This document shows, piece by piece, positions 53,455-62,539 of a stretch of DNA of 64,000 bases. The translations under genes were made by a program, and so were the position numbers. This DNA is from Tissierella creatinini (GTDB lineage Bacteria > Bacillota > Clostridia > Tissierellales > Tissierellaceae), in the NCBI GenBank assembly GCA_005046945.1, contig SUSS01000003.1:62001-126000 (forward strand), in the 5' to 3' direction. The number at the start of each line of letters is the position of its first letter. Position 1 is the first letter of the stretch. The notes below the pieces were generated by a model. It was not told where the DNA came from and did not search any database. It worked only from the letters and a program-made list of their open reading frames with translations.

Positions 53455-53756
53455 AAAAAAGCCTCTACATGCTTCTTATACATGTAGAGGCATATAATAT
53501 GCGACACCACTCTACTCATAATTATCTCACGATAATTACCTCATTAGGTTCTTAAGAACACACTCTTAAACCATAGCCTTATAACGGGGCCTGCCGTTAT
53601 GACCTACTTTATTCAGCCATACAACTCCGAAGTGAGAGTTCCCTATCCAATCACGGCTGATTCTCAGCATTATCAGCTCTCTGTACTAGATTTCTTAATA
53701 GTTCACGTCTTCATCATTGCTTTAATTATGAAATCAATTTGCAAGTGTTTTAACAT
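53455..53756 (-). promoter_or_regulatory. T-box leader of the liv operon (leucine specifier)
   Basis: On the minus strand stem I has AGTA, a GCTGAT/ATCAGC distal hairpin, and GAA followed by CTC (specifier 53638-53636, Leu). The T-box core AGAGTGGTGTCGCA is at 53513-53500, with TGGT to pair with an ACCA tRNA end. A terminator stem GCCTCTACATG/CATGTAGAGGC (53461-53491) ends in six T. Uncharged tRNA-Leu would raise transporter expression. Between this leader's promoter and ampS, 53792-54001, I see nothing beyond AT-rich sequence and the ampS ribosome site. Confidence 0.88.
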
Positions 53757-53762
53757 TTATTA

Positions 53763-53791
53763 AATATAGCATGTGGCCCCTTTAAAGTCAA
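53763..53791 (-). promoter_or_regulatory. Promoter of the liv operon
   Basis: On the minus strand TTGACT (53791-53786) and TATATT (53768-53763) are 17 bases apart, directly before the T-box leader. Confidence 0.75.
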
Positions 53792-54001
53792 TAGATTTTA
53801 GAAATAATTCTTATTTGAAAATTTCAAATAATGCATAATTCAACTAAATCAGTTGTGTTAAATAGCAATTATCGAACCACTAGGCAAGCCTATCAGCAGT
53901 ATATTTTTTTCTTATTAGCTGAAAATAATGACAACAAAATATATCGAGGTGATTATGGATTATGTTAATATATACCTATATATTGGCATAGGAGTGAGCT
54001 T

Positions 54002-55231
54002 ATGGACTTAAATAAGAATTTAGAAAAGTATGCAGAACTAGCAGTAAGAACAGGCATAAATCTTAAGGAGGGTGAAGGTTTAATTATTGCAGGTAATCTG
54101 GATACCCTTCCTCTTGCAAGAAAGGTTATGGAAAAAGCCTATGAGGCAGGAGCAAAGCACGTCGAATTTCAGTTTAACGATGATGAAATGATACTAATTC
54201 GTTACAACAAGGGAAAGGACTTTGTATTCGATAACTACCCAAAATGGAAAGTGGATGCATTAGAGGCAATGTATAAAGATAACTATCACCACTTATTTAT
54301 AAACGCACCTGATCCAGAGCTATTGAAAAATATTGACGGAAAACTTGTAGCAAGAAGTCAGAAAGCTGCATCCCTAGCTTCAGCACCAATCATGCAGTAT
54401 AGGATGACTGGTTTTACTAAATGGACCATTATTGCTATGCCTTCTCTTCCTTGGGCTAGGTCTGTGTTTCCCGAATTAAGCGATGCAGAAGCCATTGAAA
54501 AACTTTGGGAAAAGGTCTTTGAAGCCACAAGAGTAGATCAAGAGGATCCTATTAAGGCTTGGGAAGAACACGATAAGAATCTTAAGAAATATAAAAGCTA
54601 TTTAAATGAAAAGCAATTTGACAAGCTAGTATTAAAAGGACCTGGCACGGATTTAGAAGTATATTTGGCGGAAGGTCACCTTTGGATGGGAGGCTCAAAG
54701 GAAAGCCAAAAAGGCGATTCCTATGTAGCAAACATACCAACGGAAGAGGTCTTTACTACACCTCATAGACTTAAAGTCAATGGAAAAATAAAAGCCACAA
54801 AGCCATTGAGCCTAAATGGTAAACTAGTAGATAACTTTGGTTTCGAATTTAAAGATGGTAAGGCAGTAGATTTCTATGCCGAAAAAGGCTATGAAGTCTT
54901 AGAAAAACATATGGAAAATGATGAGGGAGCTAGGTTTTTAGGAGAAATAGCCTTAGTTCCAGATGATTCTCCTATATCAAATACAGGCATACTTTTTAAC
55001 AATACCTTATTTGACGAAAATGCATCCTGTCACGTAGCCCTAGGTAGAGCATATGCTTACGCAATGAGGGATGGGTCTAAATCTACTCAAGAAGAACTAT
55101 CTGAAAGAGGAGCTAATTACAGTTTGATTCATACAGATTTTATGGTAGGAGGCCCAGAACTAGAAATAACCGCCTACGAGAAAGACGGAACTCAGGTTAA
55201 GCTATTCGAAAAAGGCAATTGGACATTTTAA
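54002..55231 (+). CDS. ampS: M29-family aminopeptidase
   Basis: A 409-residue metallo-aminopeptidase of the AmpS/PepS/AmpT family. It has NLKEGEGLIIAGNLDTLPLA-type N-terminal residues, then the metal-binding region with GEIALVPDDSPIS, NTLFDENASCHVALGRAYA and HTDFMVGGPELEI, which carry the Glu, His and Asp ligands. It removes N-terminal residues from peptides in the cytoplasm. GGAG precedes the ATG. It stands alone and diverges from the liv operon. Confidence 0.93.
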   Translation: MDLNKNLEKYAELAVRTGINLKEGEGLIIAGNLDTLPLARKVMEKAYEAGAKHVEFQFNDDEMILIRYNKGKDFVFDNYPKWKVDALEAMYKDNYHHLFINAPDPELLKNIDGKLVARSQKAASLASAPIMQYRMTGFTKWTIIAMPSLPWARSVFPELSDAEAIEKLWEKVFEATRVDQEDPIKAWEEHDKNLKKYKSYLNEKQFDKLVLKGPGTDLEVYLAEGHLWMGGSKESQKGDSYVANIPTEEVFTTPHRLKVNGKIKATKPLSLNGKLVDNFGFEFKDGKAVDFYAEKGYEVLEKHMENDEGARFLGEIALVPDDSPISNTGILFNNTLFDENASCHVALGRAYAYAMRDGSKSTQEELSERGANYSLIHTDFMVGGPELEITAYEKDGTQVKLFEKGNWTF

Positions 55232-55253
55232 AGGGGATATCACCATCCCCTTT
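55230..55253. terminator. Terminator between ampS and the TPM gene
   Basis: AAAGGGGA (55230-55237) and TCCCCTTT (55246-55253) form an eight-pair stem at the convergent gene ends; the flanks are A/T-rich but the T run is short. Confidence 0.55.
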
Positions 55254-56076
55254 AAAACTTTCTCCCTCCACCTCCGTGGGTTCTTCCACTGGAAGACCTA
55301 TGAGTTGTACTTCTGCCACCTCCTGAAGACCCTCCTCCTTTTGGAGGTCTTGGGATTATTCTGTGGGTTACAATGCTATCTATTAATCGATCCTCTCCCG
55401 GCACTACATTTACTATGCTATTATTTCTATAGGAAAATGGATTCCCGGGATTTCTTAGCTTATAACTTGATTTAGTACTTCCATAGAAGATTCCTCCTGT
55501 TGCAGTTCCTCCAACCAATCCTATTAGCATATCAAAAATGGTTATTCTATTTGGCTCTTTTTCATCCGCACTATATTGATTGGAAGGAATACCCGCTTCA
55601 AGATATTGGCGGGTTTTTCTTAAAAACCCCTGACTTGCTCCATAATAATCTCCATCTCCAAGCCCCGAATCGAAGACCTCATCTAAGACACCTTCTATTC
55701 TTTGGTCTGTTAAATATCTGATACCAAGTCCTGAAGTGGATATAAATGCTTCTCTATTATCCATATCTATTAAGAATAATATCCCATCATAATCAGGTCC
55801 TTGACCAAAACCATTATAATCAAAGTAGTCATCTGCATATTCCATAGAGGATTTTCCACCTGTATCATTCGTTGTAGTTATGACTATGTCCATATTATAT
55901 GCTTCCGACAAGTCATTGGCTTCAGTCTCCAAAGATACCCTTTCCTCGCTAGAAAATAATCCCGCTTCGTCGAAAACTAGTTCCTTGAAAGCCCCTACTA
56001 CTATGGAATTAAAAAGGAAAAGCACAATAAATAAGGTAATCACAATAAACCTTCTGTAAATATTTTTAATTACCAT
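55252..56076 (-). CDS. TPM-domain membrane protein (YdjH/YgcG-like)
   Basis: A 274-residue protein: N-terminal signal anchor (8-30), a TPM domain at about 33-150 (VFDEAGLFSSEERVSLETEA, then DGILFLIDMDNREAFISTSG), a short Gly-rich hydrophobic segment near 185-200, and a Gly/Ser/His-rich tail ending GGGGRKF. TPM proteins are linked to membrane-protein quality control and stress. It overlaps the preceding gene by 7 bases and is the third gene of a YdjI-YdjG-YdjH-like set. Confidence 0.85.
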   Translation of the reverse strand: MVIKNIYRRFIVITLFIVLFLFNSIVVGAFKELVFDEAGLFSSEERVSLETEANDLSEAYNMDIVITTTNDTGGKSSMEYADDYFDYNGFGQGPDYDGILFLIDMDNREAFISTSGLGIRYLTDQRIEGVLDEVFDSGLGDGDYYGASQGFLRKTRQYLEAGIPSNQYSADEKEPNRITIFDMLIGLVGGTATGGIFYGSTKSSYKLRNPGNPFSYRNNSIVNVVPGEDRLIDSIVTHRIIPRPPKGGGSSGGGRSTTHRSSSGRTHGGGGRKF

Positions 56077-57140
56077 ATAAGGATCCCTCCCAGTAGAAGC
56101 AAAAGAAACGTTGCTGCGAATATGATTCCAAAGGCAGAGCCCAATCTCTTATTGCTAAGAGGAAGTTCTCCATAGGACTTTCCAGTCTGGCCGTTTACAG
56201 CGAATACATAAGTTTTCCCCTGGTATTTATATGTCAATATCCATGCAGGAAGAAGGGTGTAGTTCCACTCCTTATCCTTGATTTCAATACCATCCCTTAT
56301 GACATCTACTTTATCATAACCGCTTACCAAGTCATTGATCATATAGGTATAGTATCTATTGATTTGACCCTCAATCATAGGCTCAGCTTCTTCCTTGGTA
56401 ATATCATACTGTTCTGCAAAAAATCCAGAGAGATAGGGCATAGAAAAATCTACGGTTTCACTTTCTCTATAGGGCAGAATTCCGTTTAAGAGAGACTTAT
56501 CTATTTTAGTAAAGGCAACTTCTCCTACATTGTTTAAATCCAATTCCCCTTGACGGACAATTTCATACTTCTTAGTTTCCGTATATTCCATATCTCCTGT
56601 TCTCCACACCCTAATGTTTTTTCCTTCCCCCAAATAGTCTACTTGAGCCTTAGTGTCTACCCACCAATAGGGCAAATACACACCTGTAATCTTCTCAAGC
56701 TGAGATGATGAAGTGAAGTCCTTTGGTACGAATTTCTTGTTCCCAGCCCATTTCAAAAAACTAGATTTAGCTTTTTCCTTATCTATTGCAAAAGGGATCA
56801 TCTTCTTTGGCTTAAATTCGCCTTCAAGTCTACCAGACAGTATAACAGGGTTATGGCAGTAATAGCAAAAGGTTGCAGTTGTAGTATCATCGGTTACTAC
56901 CTGGGCTCCACAGCTATTACAGGTATAGGACTGAAGATGTGCTTCATCTACATCATGTTTATGAAGGACTTCTTCTTGAGTAGAATGTGTATCTTCCGAT
57001 TTTTCATCATCTTTATATAAATTAGCAATTTCCTCTTCACTATATTCACTTAAACAATAATCACATTTAAACTTCTTTAGTTCAGGCTTAAAATGTATGC
57101 CTGCACCACAGCTAGGGCATTTGTAACTAGTAGTCCCCAT
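56070..57140 (-). CDS. Zinc-ribbon membrane protein (YdjG-like)
   Basis: A 356-residue protein. Two N-terminal ribbons (CPSCGAG with CDYC, and CNSCGAQ with CYYC) bind zinc; a beta-rich middle with YLPYWWVDTKAQVDYLGEG follows, and the chain ends in one membrane helix (about 333-355). Gene order and layout match B. subtilis YdjG, which works with YdjH/YdjI and the PspA protein YdjF at stressed membranes. It lies 15 bases after the SPFH gene. Confidence 0.82.
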   Translation of the reverse strand: MGTTSYKCPSCGAGIHFKPELKKFKCDYCLSEYSEEEIANLYKDDEKSEDTHSTQEEVLHKHDVDEAHLQSYTCNSCGAQVVTDDTTTATFCYYCHNPVILSGRLEGEFKPKKMIPFAIDKEKAKSSFLKWAGNKKFVPKDFTSSSQLEKITGVYLPYWWVDTKAQVDYLGEGKNIRVWRTGDMEYTETKKYEIVRQGELDLNNVGEVAFTKIDKSLLNGILPYRESETVDFSMPYLSGFFAEQYDITKEEAEPMIEGQINRYYTYMINDLVSGYDKVDVIRDGIEIKDKEWNYTLLPAWILTYKYQGKTYVFAVNGQTGKSYGELPLSNKRLGSAFGIIFAATFLLLLLGGILIW

Positions 57141-57155
57141 AATTCACCCCTCATT

Positions 57156-58358
57156 CTAGAACTTATTACCACATTCCGGACAGAACTTTGGAATTTCTCC
57201 TTCAGGAGTATATCCACAATTGGAGCATGAAGTTTTAACCGCTCTCTTAGTTCCACATTCAGAGCAGAATTTGCCCGTATTTTTTGCCCCGCACTCAGTA
57301 CAGAACCACTCATCATTATTTTTAGCAGGCTTATCCTCGGCTTTTCTATTTCTTTCCTCTTCCATCTGCTTCTGATTTGATGCAGATGCCGCCCCCATAA
57401 ATCCTCCTGAAGTTTGCATTCCCATGCCCATACCCATAAAGGTTTGAGCTGCTCCACCTTCATTGGAACCTGCAGCCTCAATTCCTCTAGCTATAGATCC
57501 TTGCACATAACCTTCACGTACACTTGGATCTCCAAGCATGGCCCCCTTATTTCTCATATTTATTAATTCCTTAGATTCATCATCATAGGATATGCTGGAT
57601 ATTCCAACGGATTGGACTTCAATTCCTCTTTGCTTCTTCCATTCCTCATCCAGGATGTCGGCCATATACTTGCTTAGCTCTCTGCCCTTAGATGCAACAT
57701 GGGAAATTCTAATTCCATCTATGGACATTTGATTCATGGCAGACTGAAGGGCTTCAAGGAATTCCGATAGATATTGTTCGTTTATATCCTGAATCTCTAC
57801 TTTTGTCTCGTTTCTAGGAATAGCTTCCTTATAGAATAAAAGGGGATCTGTAATTTTAATGGAATAAGTTCCATGAGTTCTTAAGAAGAGCTCTGAATTA
57901 TAGAAATCATCAAAGTAGTTCAATGGATTTGGAGTTCCAAACTTAATACCCTTAATTTCTTGTAAATTTATATAGAACACCTTCTGCGAAGTGGGAGTTA
58001 CTCCTCCAAATTTAATCCTTTCAAAGGATTCCTTTAGCGCTTCCTTAAAGGTTCCGTTAAAAAGAGAGGGTAAAGATGAATCATCCACCTTATAATAGCC
58101 CTCTTCAGCAGTATAATCTACAACCTTACCACCATCTATAAGCATCATAAACTGATTAGGATAAACATGTATAATCGAGCCATTTGATATAGTATCAACT
58201 GTTCCCTTCCTATTGGATCCCCTTCTATCATCTTTTCTAACCATAACTCCAGAGGTGAAAACCGTATTGTCCCCCATATCATCAGGCTCTATTACCTCAA
58301 GCCAAGAATCTGCTAGAGAACCACCAATAGAACTACCTATAGCTTTAATTAGACCCAT
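57156..58358 (-). CDS. SPFH-domain protein with C-terminal zinc ribbons (YdjI-like)
   Basis: A 400-residue protein. Residues about 20-280 form an SPFH/band-7-like domain (EVIEPDDMGDNTVFTSGVMV near the start) of the virion core protein/YdjI group, followed by a Met/Gly-rich low-complexity linker (about 295-330) and two ribbons, WFCTECGAKNTGKFCSECG and CSNCGYTPEGEIPKFCPECG. It forms membrane-associated assemblies in relatives. It is the first gene of the set; no pspA-like gene is present next to it. GGAGG precedes the ATG. Confidence 0.85.
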   Translation of the reverse strand: MGLIKAIGSSIGGSLADSWLEVIEPDDMGDNTVFTSGVMVRKDDRRGSNRKGTVDTISNGSIIHVYPNQFMMLIDGGKVVDYTAEEGYYKVDDSSLPSLFNGTFKEALKESFERIKFGGVTPTSQKVFYINLQEIKGIKFGTPNPLNYFDDFYNSELFLRTHGTYSIKITDPLLFYKEAIPRNETKVEIQDINEQYLSEFLEALQSAMNQMSIDGIRISHVASKGRELSKYMADILDEEWKKQRGIEVQSVGISSISYDDESKELINMRNKGAMLGDPSVREGYVQGSIARGIEAAGSNEGGAAQTFMGMGMGMQTSGGFMGAASASNQKQMEEERNRKAEDKPAKNNDEWFCTECGAKNTGKFCSECGTKRAVKTSCSNCGYTPEGEIPKFCPECGNKF

Positions 58359-58603
58359 ATAAAAACCTCCTAGTATTTAAATATTTTCACTTGAACACTA
58401 TTAATCTATACTAATATTTTATACCCACTTGAAAGATTTTAAATAAGTATTAAATATTAAATCCGAACTTTAAGTAAAGGTAGAAGAAGTAATAGCCCTA
58501 GTATTATGCTTATATGTATTAATAAAATATATCTCCTTCCTATTAGCTAAACAATCCCCTACCCCAAGTACTAAGCAAGCATAAAAAGCAATATAGAAAA
58601 GTA

Positions 58604-58644
58604 AAATAAAAAGGACTTATGGGCCGGTTAGCTTATAAGTCCTT
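58604..58644 (-). terminator. Terminator overlapping the end of the J-domain gene
   Basis: AAGGACTTAT and ATAAGTCCTT form a ten-pair stem across 14 bases; on the minus strand TTTTTATTTT follows. The upstream arm lies inside the last codons of the J-domain gene. The 270 bases from here to 58358 hold no other feature that I can support apart from the SPFH gene leader. Confidence 0.8.
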
Positions 58645-59416
58645 TATACCTCTCAATATTATCATCGTTTAAGAATTCGTAAGCATCGTTAATTTGCTGA
58701 AACTTTCTTGTAGCATCAGGAGCTCTATTAATATCAGGATGATACTCCTTAGCTTTCTTTCTATAGGCAAGCTTAATTTGATATTTATCCGCCCTATAAT
58801 CTACTCCAAGGAGATTACAACTCTCCTCGTACTTACTCTTAAATTCTGTTGTTGGATTTACATAGGTTTGCCCACCATAGCCTCCACTTTGACCATTTCC
58901 CCAATATCCACCTGATCTTTGGGAGTTCTGATAGTCATTCCACTGTCTAAATCTTTCTTCCCACTGTTTTTGTTGTTCATATTGTCTTTGTTGATGCTCT
59001 TTTCTAATTCTTTCCTCTTCCATCTTTTTATACTTTCTACCATACTCATTGAATGTATTGAATGTAGATTTCTTACCTTTCCTTAGAGAATCAGCACGAT
59101 CATATAAAAATTCAGTTACCATGTACTTTATATATTTCAAAAAGCTTACAAACTGCTTTCCAAGAATAGGGAATATTATAAAGAACAAGATTATTAGTAA
59201 AGTTACCGGATTAAGTAACAACGCTATGCCAATGGGTCCCATCATCACTAAAAACAAACATCCTCCAGCACCTAATAAAGCTATTAATCCTCTTGCCAAT
59301 CCGGAAACAATAGAAACAGTTAAATCTACTATTTTTATAAAAAAATCCAGAACAAAAGATATGCCCTCTGTAATCCAATATAGTATTTCACCGCTTGTTT
59401 TTTTAATTATATTCAT
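58628..59416 (-). CDS. Membrane-anchored J-domain protein
   Basis: A 262-residue protein. The first 110 residues contain two or three membrane segments, then a Gln/Arg-rich coiled region (about 130-165), a Gly/Ser/Gln-rich linker, and a C-terminal J domain with HPD at 226-228 ([12 protein letters not shown]). J domains stimulate Hsp70 (DnaK) ATPase activity; here this would act at the membrane. It is an unusual tail-end J protein, not DnaJ itself. It is upstream of the YdjI-like set in the same direction, but a terminator separates them. Confidence 0.87.
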   Translation of the reverse strand: MNIIKKTSGEILYWITEGISFVLDFFIKIVDLTVSIVSGLARGLIALLGAGGCLFLVMMGPIGIALLLNPVTLLIILFFIIFPILGKQFVSFLKYIKYMVTEFLYDRADSLRKGKKSTFNTFNEYGRKYKKMEEERIRKEHQQRQYEQQKQWEERFRQWNDYQNSQRSGGYWGNGQSGGYGGQTYVNPTTEFKSKYEESCNLLGVDYRADKYQIKLAYRKKAKEYHPDINRAPDATRKFQQINDAYEFLNDDNIERYKGLIS

Positions 59417-59491
59417 AGTTTGCTCCTCTATATAAGTATCATATATATATTATCAAAAATTTAATTAGATTAATACCTATTTCACAAAAGT

Positions 59492-59529
59492 CAAAAAATA
59501 AGTTCTAGGAGTAGGTCCTAGAACTTATT
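59492..59529 (-). terminator. Terminator of trpX
   Basis: AATAAGTTCTAGGA and TCCTAGAACTTATT form a fourteen-pair stem with a five-base loop; on the minus strand a run of six T follows. Confidence 0.9.
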
Positions 59530-59550
59530 ATGATTTTGAATTAGAAATTT

Positions 59551-60546
59551 CTACTTTTCATTACTTTCTACAACAATTGCTCTATCCATCATTTCCTGTG
59601 GTAATGTAAGGCCAAATCTTTCCATTACTTCTGGATTAATGTATAGGCTACTTTCTGTAATTGTCTCAAACTCCATCTCATCCGCAGTCTTTTCCCCTCT
59701 TAGTATCTGTGCAGCCATTCTTCCTGTTTGTTTTCCAAGCTCTATATATTCGATTCCTTCAGAGGCAATAGATCCAAGCCTTACTTGCTCTATCTCGCTT
59801 CCAAATATAGGGATTTCCCTCTCTCCGGCTCTTTCAAGAAGCAGCGGTAGGGAAGCCACAACTGTATTATCGGTTAAATTTGAAAGGGCATCTACTTGAG
59901 GCAATAACTTATCTAAAACTTGCGGTATATCCGTAGTAGTATTGATTCCCATATCTACTATATTAAATCCATATGTTGGAGCAAGAGTCTTATACTCTTC
60001 TATAACTGATACTGAATTAACTTCACTTGTAGTAAATAATATACCTATATTCTTAGCTTCAGGCATCATAGCTCTTATAAGCTTAAGTTGAGCTTCAACT
60101 GGAAGCTTGTCGCTGGTTCCTGTGATATTGCCTTCTGTCAATTCAGCTGCTACAGGGTCCGTTACTGCTGTAAATACTACCGGTATACCCTTATCCATGG
60201 CTACACTGTATGCAGTTTGCGCCATAGGTGTTGCTATTGCAGCCATCAAATCCACATTTTTACTAGCAAAGTTTTGAAATATTTGATTTGCTGTAGGGAT
60301 ATCGAATTGTGCATTGCCATCTATAATCGTAAGATTTTCTCCAACAACGAAACCCTCTTCTTCAAGCCCAAGGATAAAGCCTTCTCTACAATTATCCAAT
60401 GAACCGTGCTCTCCAAACTGACCAATACCTATGGTATATTGCTTTACGTCTTCTTGTGAAGGTTCTGTAGAATTTGTACTTGTACATCCTGCTAATACCC
60501 CTATTATCATAAGAAATATTAATCCAATTGAAATCATCTTTTTCAT
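59551..60546 (-). CDS. trpX: TrpX-type ABC transporter substrate-binding lipoprotein
   Basis: A 331-residue lipoprotein of the ABC_sub_bind family. The lipobox VLAGC gives Cys21; YTIGIGQFGEHGSLD, IATPMAQTAYS, PVVFTAVTDPVAAEL and the end INPEVMERFGLTLP are TrpX marks. The leader is a T-box with a Trp (UGG) specifier, which supports tryptophan as substrate. The usual trpY permease and trpZ ATPase are absent: the next gene downstream is an unrelated J-domain gene behind a strong terminator. It must borrow a transporter coded elsewhere, or have another role. Confidence 0.88.
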   Translation of the reverse strand: MKKMISIGLIFLMIIGVLAGCTSTNSTEPSQEDVKQYTIGIGQFGEHGSLDNCREGFILGLEEEGFVVGENLTIIDGNAQFDIPTANQIFQNFASKNVDLMAAIATPMAQTAYSVAMDKGIPVVFTAVTDPVAAELTEGNITGTSDKLPVEAQLKLIRAMMPEAKNIGILFTTSEVNSVSVIEEYKTLAPTYGFNIVDMGINTTTDIPQVLDKLLPQVDALSNLTDNTVVASLPLLLERAGEREIPIFGSEIEQVRLGSIASEGIEYIELGKQTGRMAAQILRGEKTADEMEFETITESSLYINPEVMERFGLTLPQEMMDRAIVVESNEK

Positions 60547-60618
60547 TTTTATTCTCCTCTCGAATTTTAGTATTTAACTAAAGCGCCACCAGCCACTATC
60601 CATAAAATCATCTCCCTC

Positions 60619-60897
60619 AAAAAACAAATCCCAGGTATTTGCTATTGCAAATACCTGGGACGAATTATCATTTCGCGGTACCACCCAGTTTGACCCAAAG
60701 GATCCACTTATCTCACATACCAACATATGTGCCACCTTGTTAACGGATGGGTAGCCGTCAGCTCCTACTATATTGATTTCGGACTGCCCTCAAAAGTCCA
60801 TTCAGCAAAGTTCATATGCCGCAATCCCACCACCTGCGACTCTCTTAGATACGATTAAAATGCCTACTAATCTTTATCAAAGGTTTAAGTTCTATTT
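60619..60897 (-). promoter_or_regulatory. T-box leader of trpX (tryptophan specifier)
   Basis: On the minus strand the near-perfect T-box core GGGTGGTACCGCG is at 60686-60674, followed by a terminator stem CCCAGGTATTTGC/GCAAATACCTGGG (60630-60659) and a T run. In stem I, GAA is followed by TGG (specifier 60800-60798). Uncharged tRNA-Trp would allow readthrough into trpX. It fills most of the 393-base gap between trpX and the glnQ-like gene. Confidence 0.93.
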
Positions 60898-60903
60898 TTT
60901 TAT

Positions 60904-60932
60904 ATATTACTCTAGGTATTAAAAGTTGTCAA
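60904..60932 (-). promoter_or_regulatory. Promoter of trpX
   Basis: On the minus strand TTGACA (60932-60927) and TAATAT (60909-60904) are 17 bases apart, directly before the T-box leader and just after the glnQ-like stop. Confidence 0.78.
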
Positions 60933-60939
60933 TAAATTT

Positions 60940-61680
60940 TTAAACATCTTTTAAAATTCTCTTCAAAAATTCTCTAGTTCTTTCCTGTCTAGGATTATTA
61001 AAAATCTCTTCAGGATGTCCTTGCTCTGCTATTACGCCTTGATCCATAAATACTACCCTATCTGACACCTCTCTTGCAAATCCCATTTCATGTGTTACTA
61101 TAAGCATTGTAAGCCCAGTTTCTGCAAGGTCCTTCATTACCCTTAAGACCTCTCCAACCATTTCAGGATCCAATGCAGATGTTGGTTCATCAAAAAGCAT
61201 TACATCAGGCTCCATGGAAAGGGCTCTGGCTATGGCAACACGCTGCTTTTGTCCACCTGAAAGCTGTCTTGGCTTTGCATGGATATAATTTTCCATTCCA
61301 ACGTTTTTTAAATATCTTAAAGCCACCTCTTCAGCTTCTTCCTTGCTTCTCTTTAGCACCTTTATTTGTCCTACTGTACAGTTATTAATGACATCATGGT
61401 TGTCAAAGAGATTGAACTGCTGGAATACCATTCCCAGCTTGGTTCTATAAGCATATATATCATGTTTATCATCTAGGATGTTTTCCCCATTATATATGAT
61501 TTTACCGTTTGTAGGTTTCTCTAAAAGATTTATACATCGGAGCAGAGTAGACTTGCCAGACCCTGATGAACCAATAATCGATACAACCTCTCCCTTATTA
61601 ACGGAAAAGTCTATATCCTTTAAGACTTCATGGCTTCCAAAGGACTTGCTAAGATGTTGTACCTCTATTACTTTTTCCAT
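60940..61680 (-). CDS. glnQ: Polar amino acid ABC transporter ATPase
   Basis: A 246-residue ABC ATPase of the GlnQ/HisP type. [20 protein letters not shown] near 35-54, [41 protein letters not shown] and [15 protein letters not shown] are the family signatures. A GTG at 61689 overlaps the ribosome site GAGGTGGAG; the ATG at 61680 is preferred. It is last in a binding protein-permease-ATPase operon. Confidence 0.94.
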   Translation of the reverse strand: MEKVIEVQHLSKSFGSHEVLKDIDFSVNKGEVVSIIGSSGSGKSTLLRCINLLEKPTNGKIIYNGENILDDKHDIYAYRTKLGMVFQQFNLFDNHDVINNCTVGQIKVLKRSKEEAEEVALRYLKNVGMENYIHAKPRQLSGGQKQRVAIARALSMEPDVMLFDEPTSALDPEMVGEVLRVMKDLAETGLTMLIVTHEMGFAREVSDRVVFMDQGVIAEQGHPEEIFNNPRQERTREFLKRILKDV

Positions 61681-61733
61681 ATTCTCCACCTCTAAAATCT
61701 CTTATCTTTATTTTGTATTTTTCTTTCAATATC

Positions 61734-62471
61734 TTAAAGTCTTTCTACCTGCATCTGATTTCCTGCCATAATGTAGTTTGCAGGCCCTTCAAATCTTTTC
61801 TCTGCAGCTCTTAAAATCCTTGTAATTGTATATGTCATTATAAGATATATAATACTTGCAATGAAATATGGTTCAAAGAAACTAAAAGTCGCTCCGGCAA
61901 TGGACTTGGTCTGGAAGAATAATTCAGTTACAGATATTACATTCAATACTGATGTATCCTTAATGTTTATAACGAATTCATTGCCTGTAGCAGGAAGAAT
62001 ATTTCGTATAACCTGAGGAAGGATTACATTCATCATGGTTTGAACATGGGTCATCCCCACTGCCTGAGCTGCCTCAAATTGCCCTTTATCTATAGAGATG
62101 ATTCCACCTCTTACGATTTCCGACATATATGCACCAGTATTTATGGATACGATAAATATTGCCGCACCAATTCTATTTAACTGCACTCCAAAAGCCTGAG
62201 CCGTTCCATAATAAATTACCATAGACTGAACTATCATAGGCGTACCACGGAAGAACTCAATATAAACAGATAATAATTTGTTTGCAATATTTAGTAAAAC
62301 TCTCTTACCGCCCTTATCAGGAATTGGTATTGTTCGAACAATCCCCACTAATAATCCTATAACAAGTCCTATTATGGTACCAACTATGGATATTAAAAGA
62401 GTCATTCCCGCGCCACGAACGAACATTGGCCAATTATCAACGGCGACCTTTATAATAGATTCTAGGCTCAT
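61734..62471 (-). CDS. glnP: Polar amino acid ABC transporter permease
   Basis: A 245-residue permease of the HisMQ/GlnP type with about five membrane helices. GMTLLISIVGTIIGLVIG near 21-38, FFRGTPMIVQSMVIYYG, and the EAA loop EAAQAVGMTHVQTMMNVILP are clear. The substrate is a polar or charged amino acid (Gln, Arg, His or cystine); the sequence does not decide which. GGAGGAAA precedes the ATG. Confidence 0.92.
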   Translation of the reverse strand: MSLESIIKVAVDNWPMFVRGAGMTLLISIVGTIIGLVIGLLVGIVRTIPIPDKGGKRVLLNIANKLLSVYIEFFRGTPMIVQSMVIYYGTAQAFGVQLNRIGAAIFIVSINTGAYMSEIVRGGIISIDKGQFEAAQAVGMTHVQTMMNVILPQVIRNILPATGNEFVINIKDTSVLNVISVTELFFQTKSIAGATFSFFEPYFIASIIYLIMTYTITRILRAAEKRFEGPANYIMAGNQMQVERL

Positions 62472-62539
62472 TTTTTTCCTCCTTAAAACATGCTAAAACT
62501 GACTATATCTATAGCCAGTTTTATTCATATCCATTTAAA

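Noticed and set aside
57077..57481. A 134-codon open frame overlapping the SPFH and YdjG-like genes
   Set aside because: It is in another frame over two well-supported genes and shows no domain; it is a shadow of Cys/Gly-rich coding sequence.
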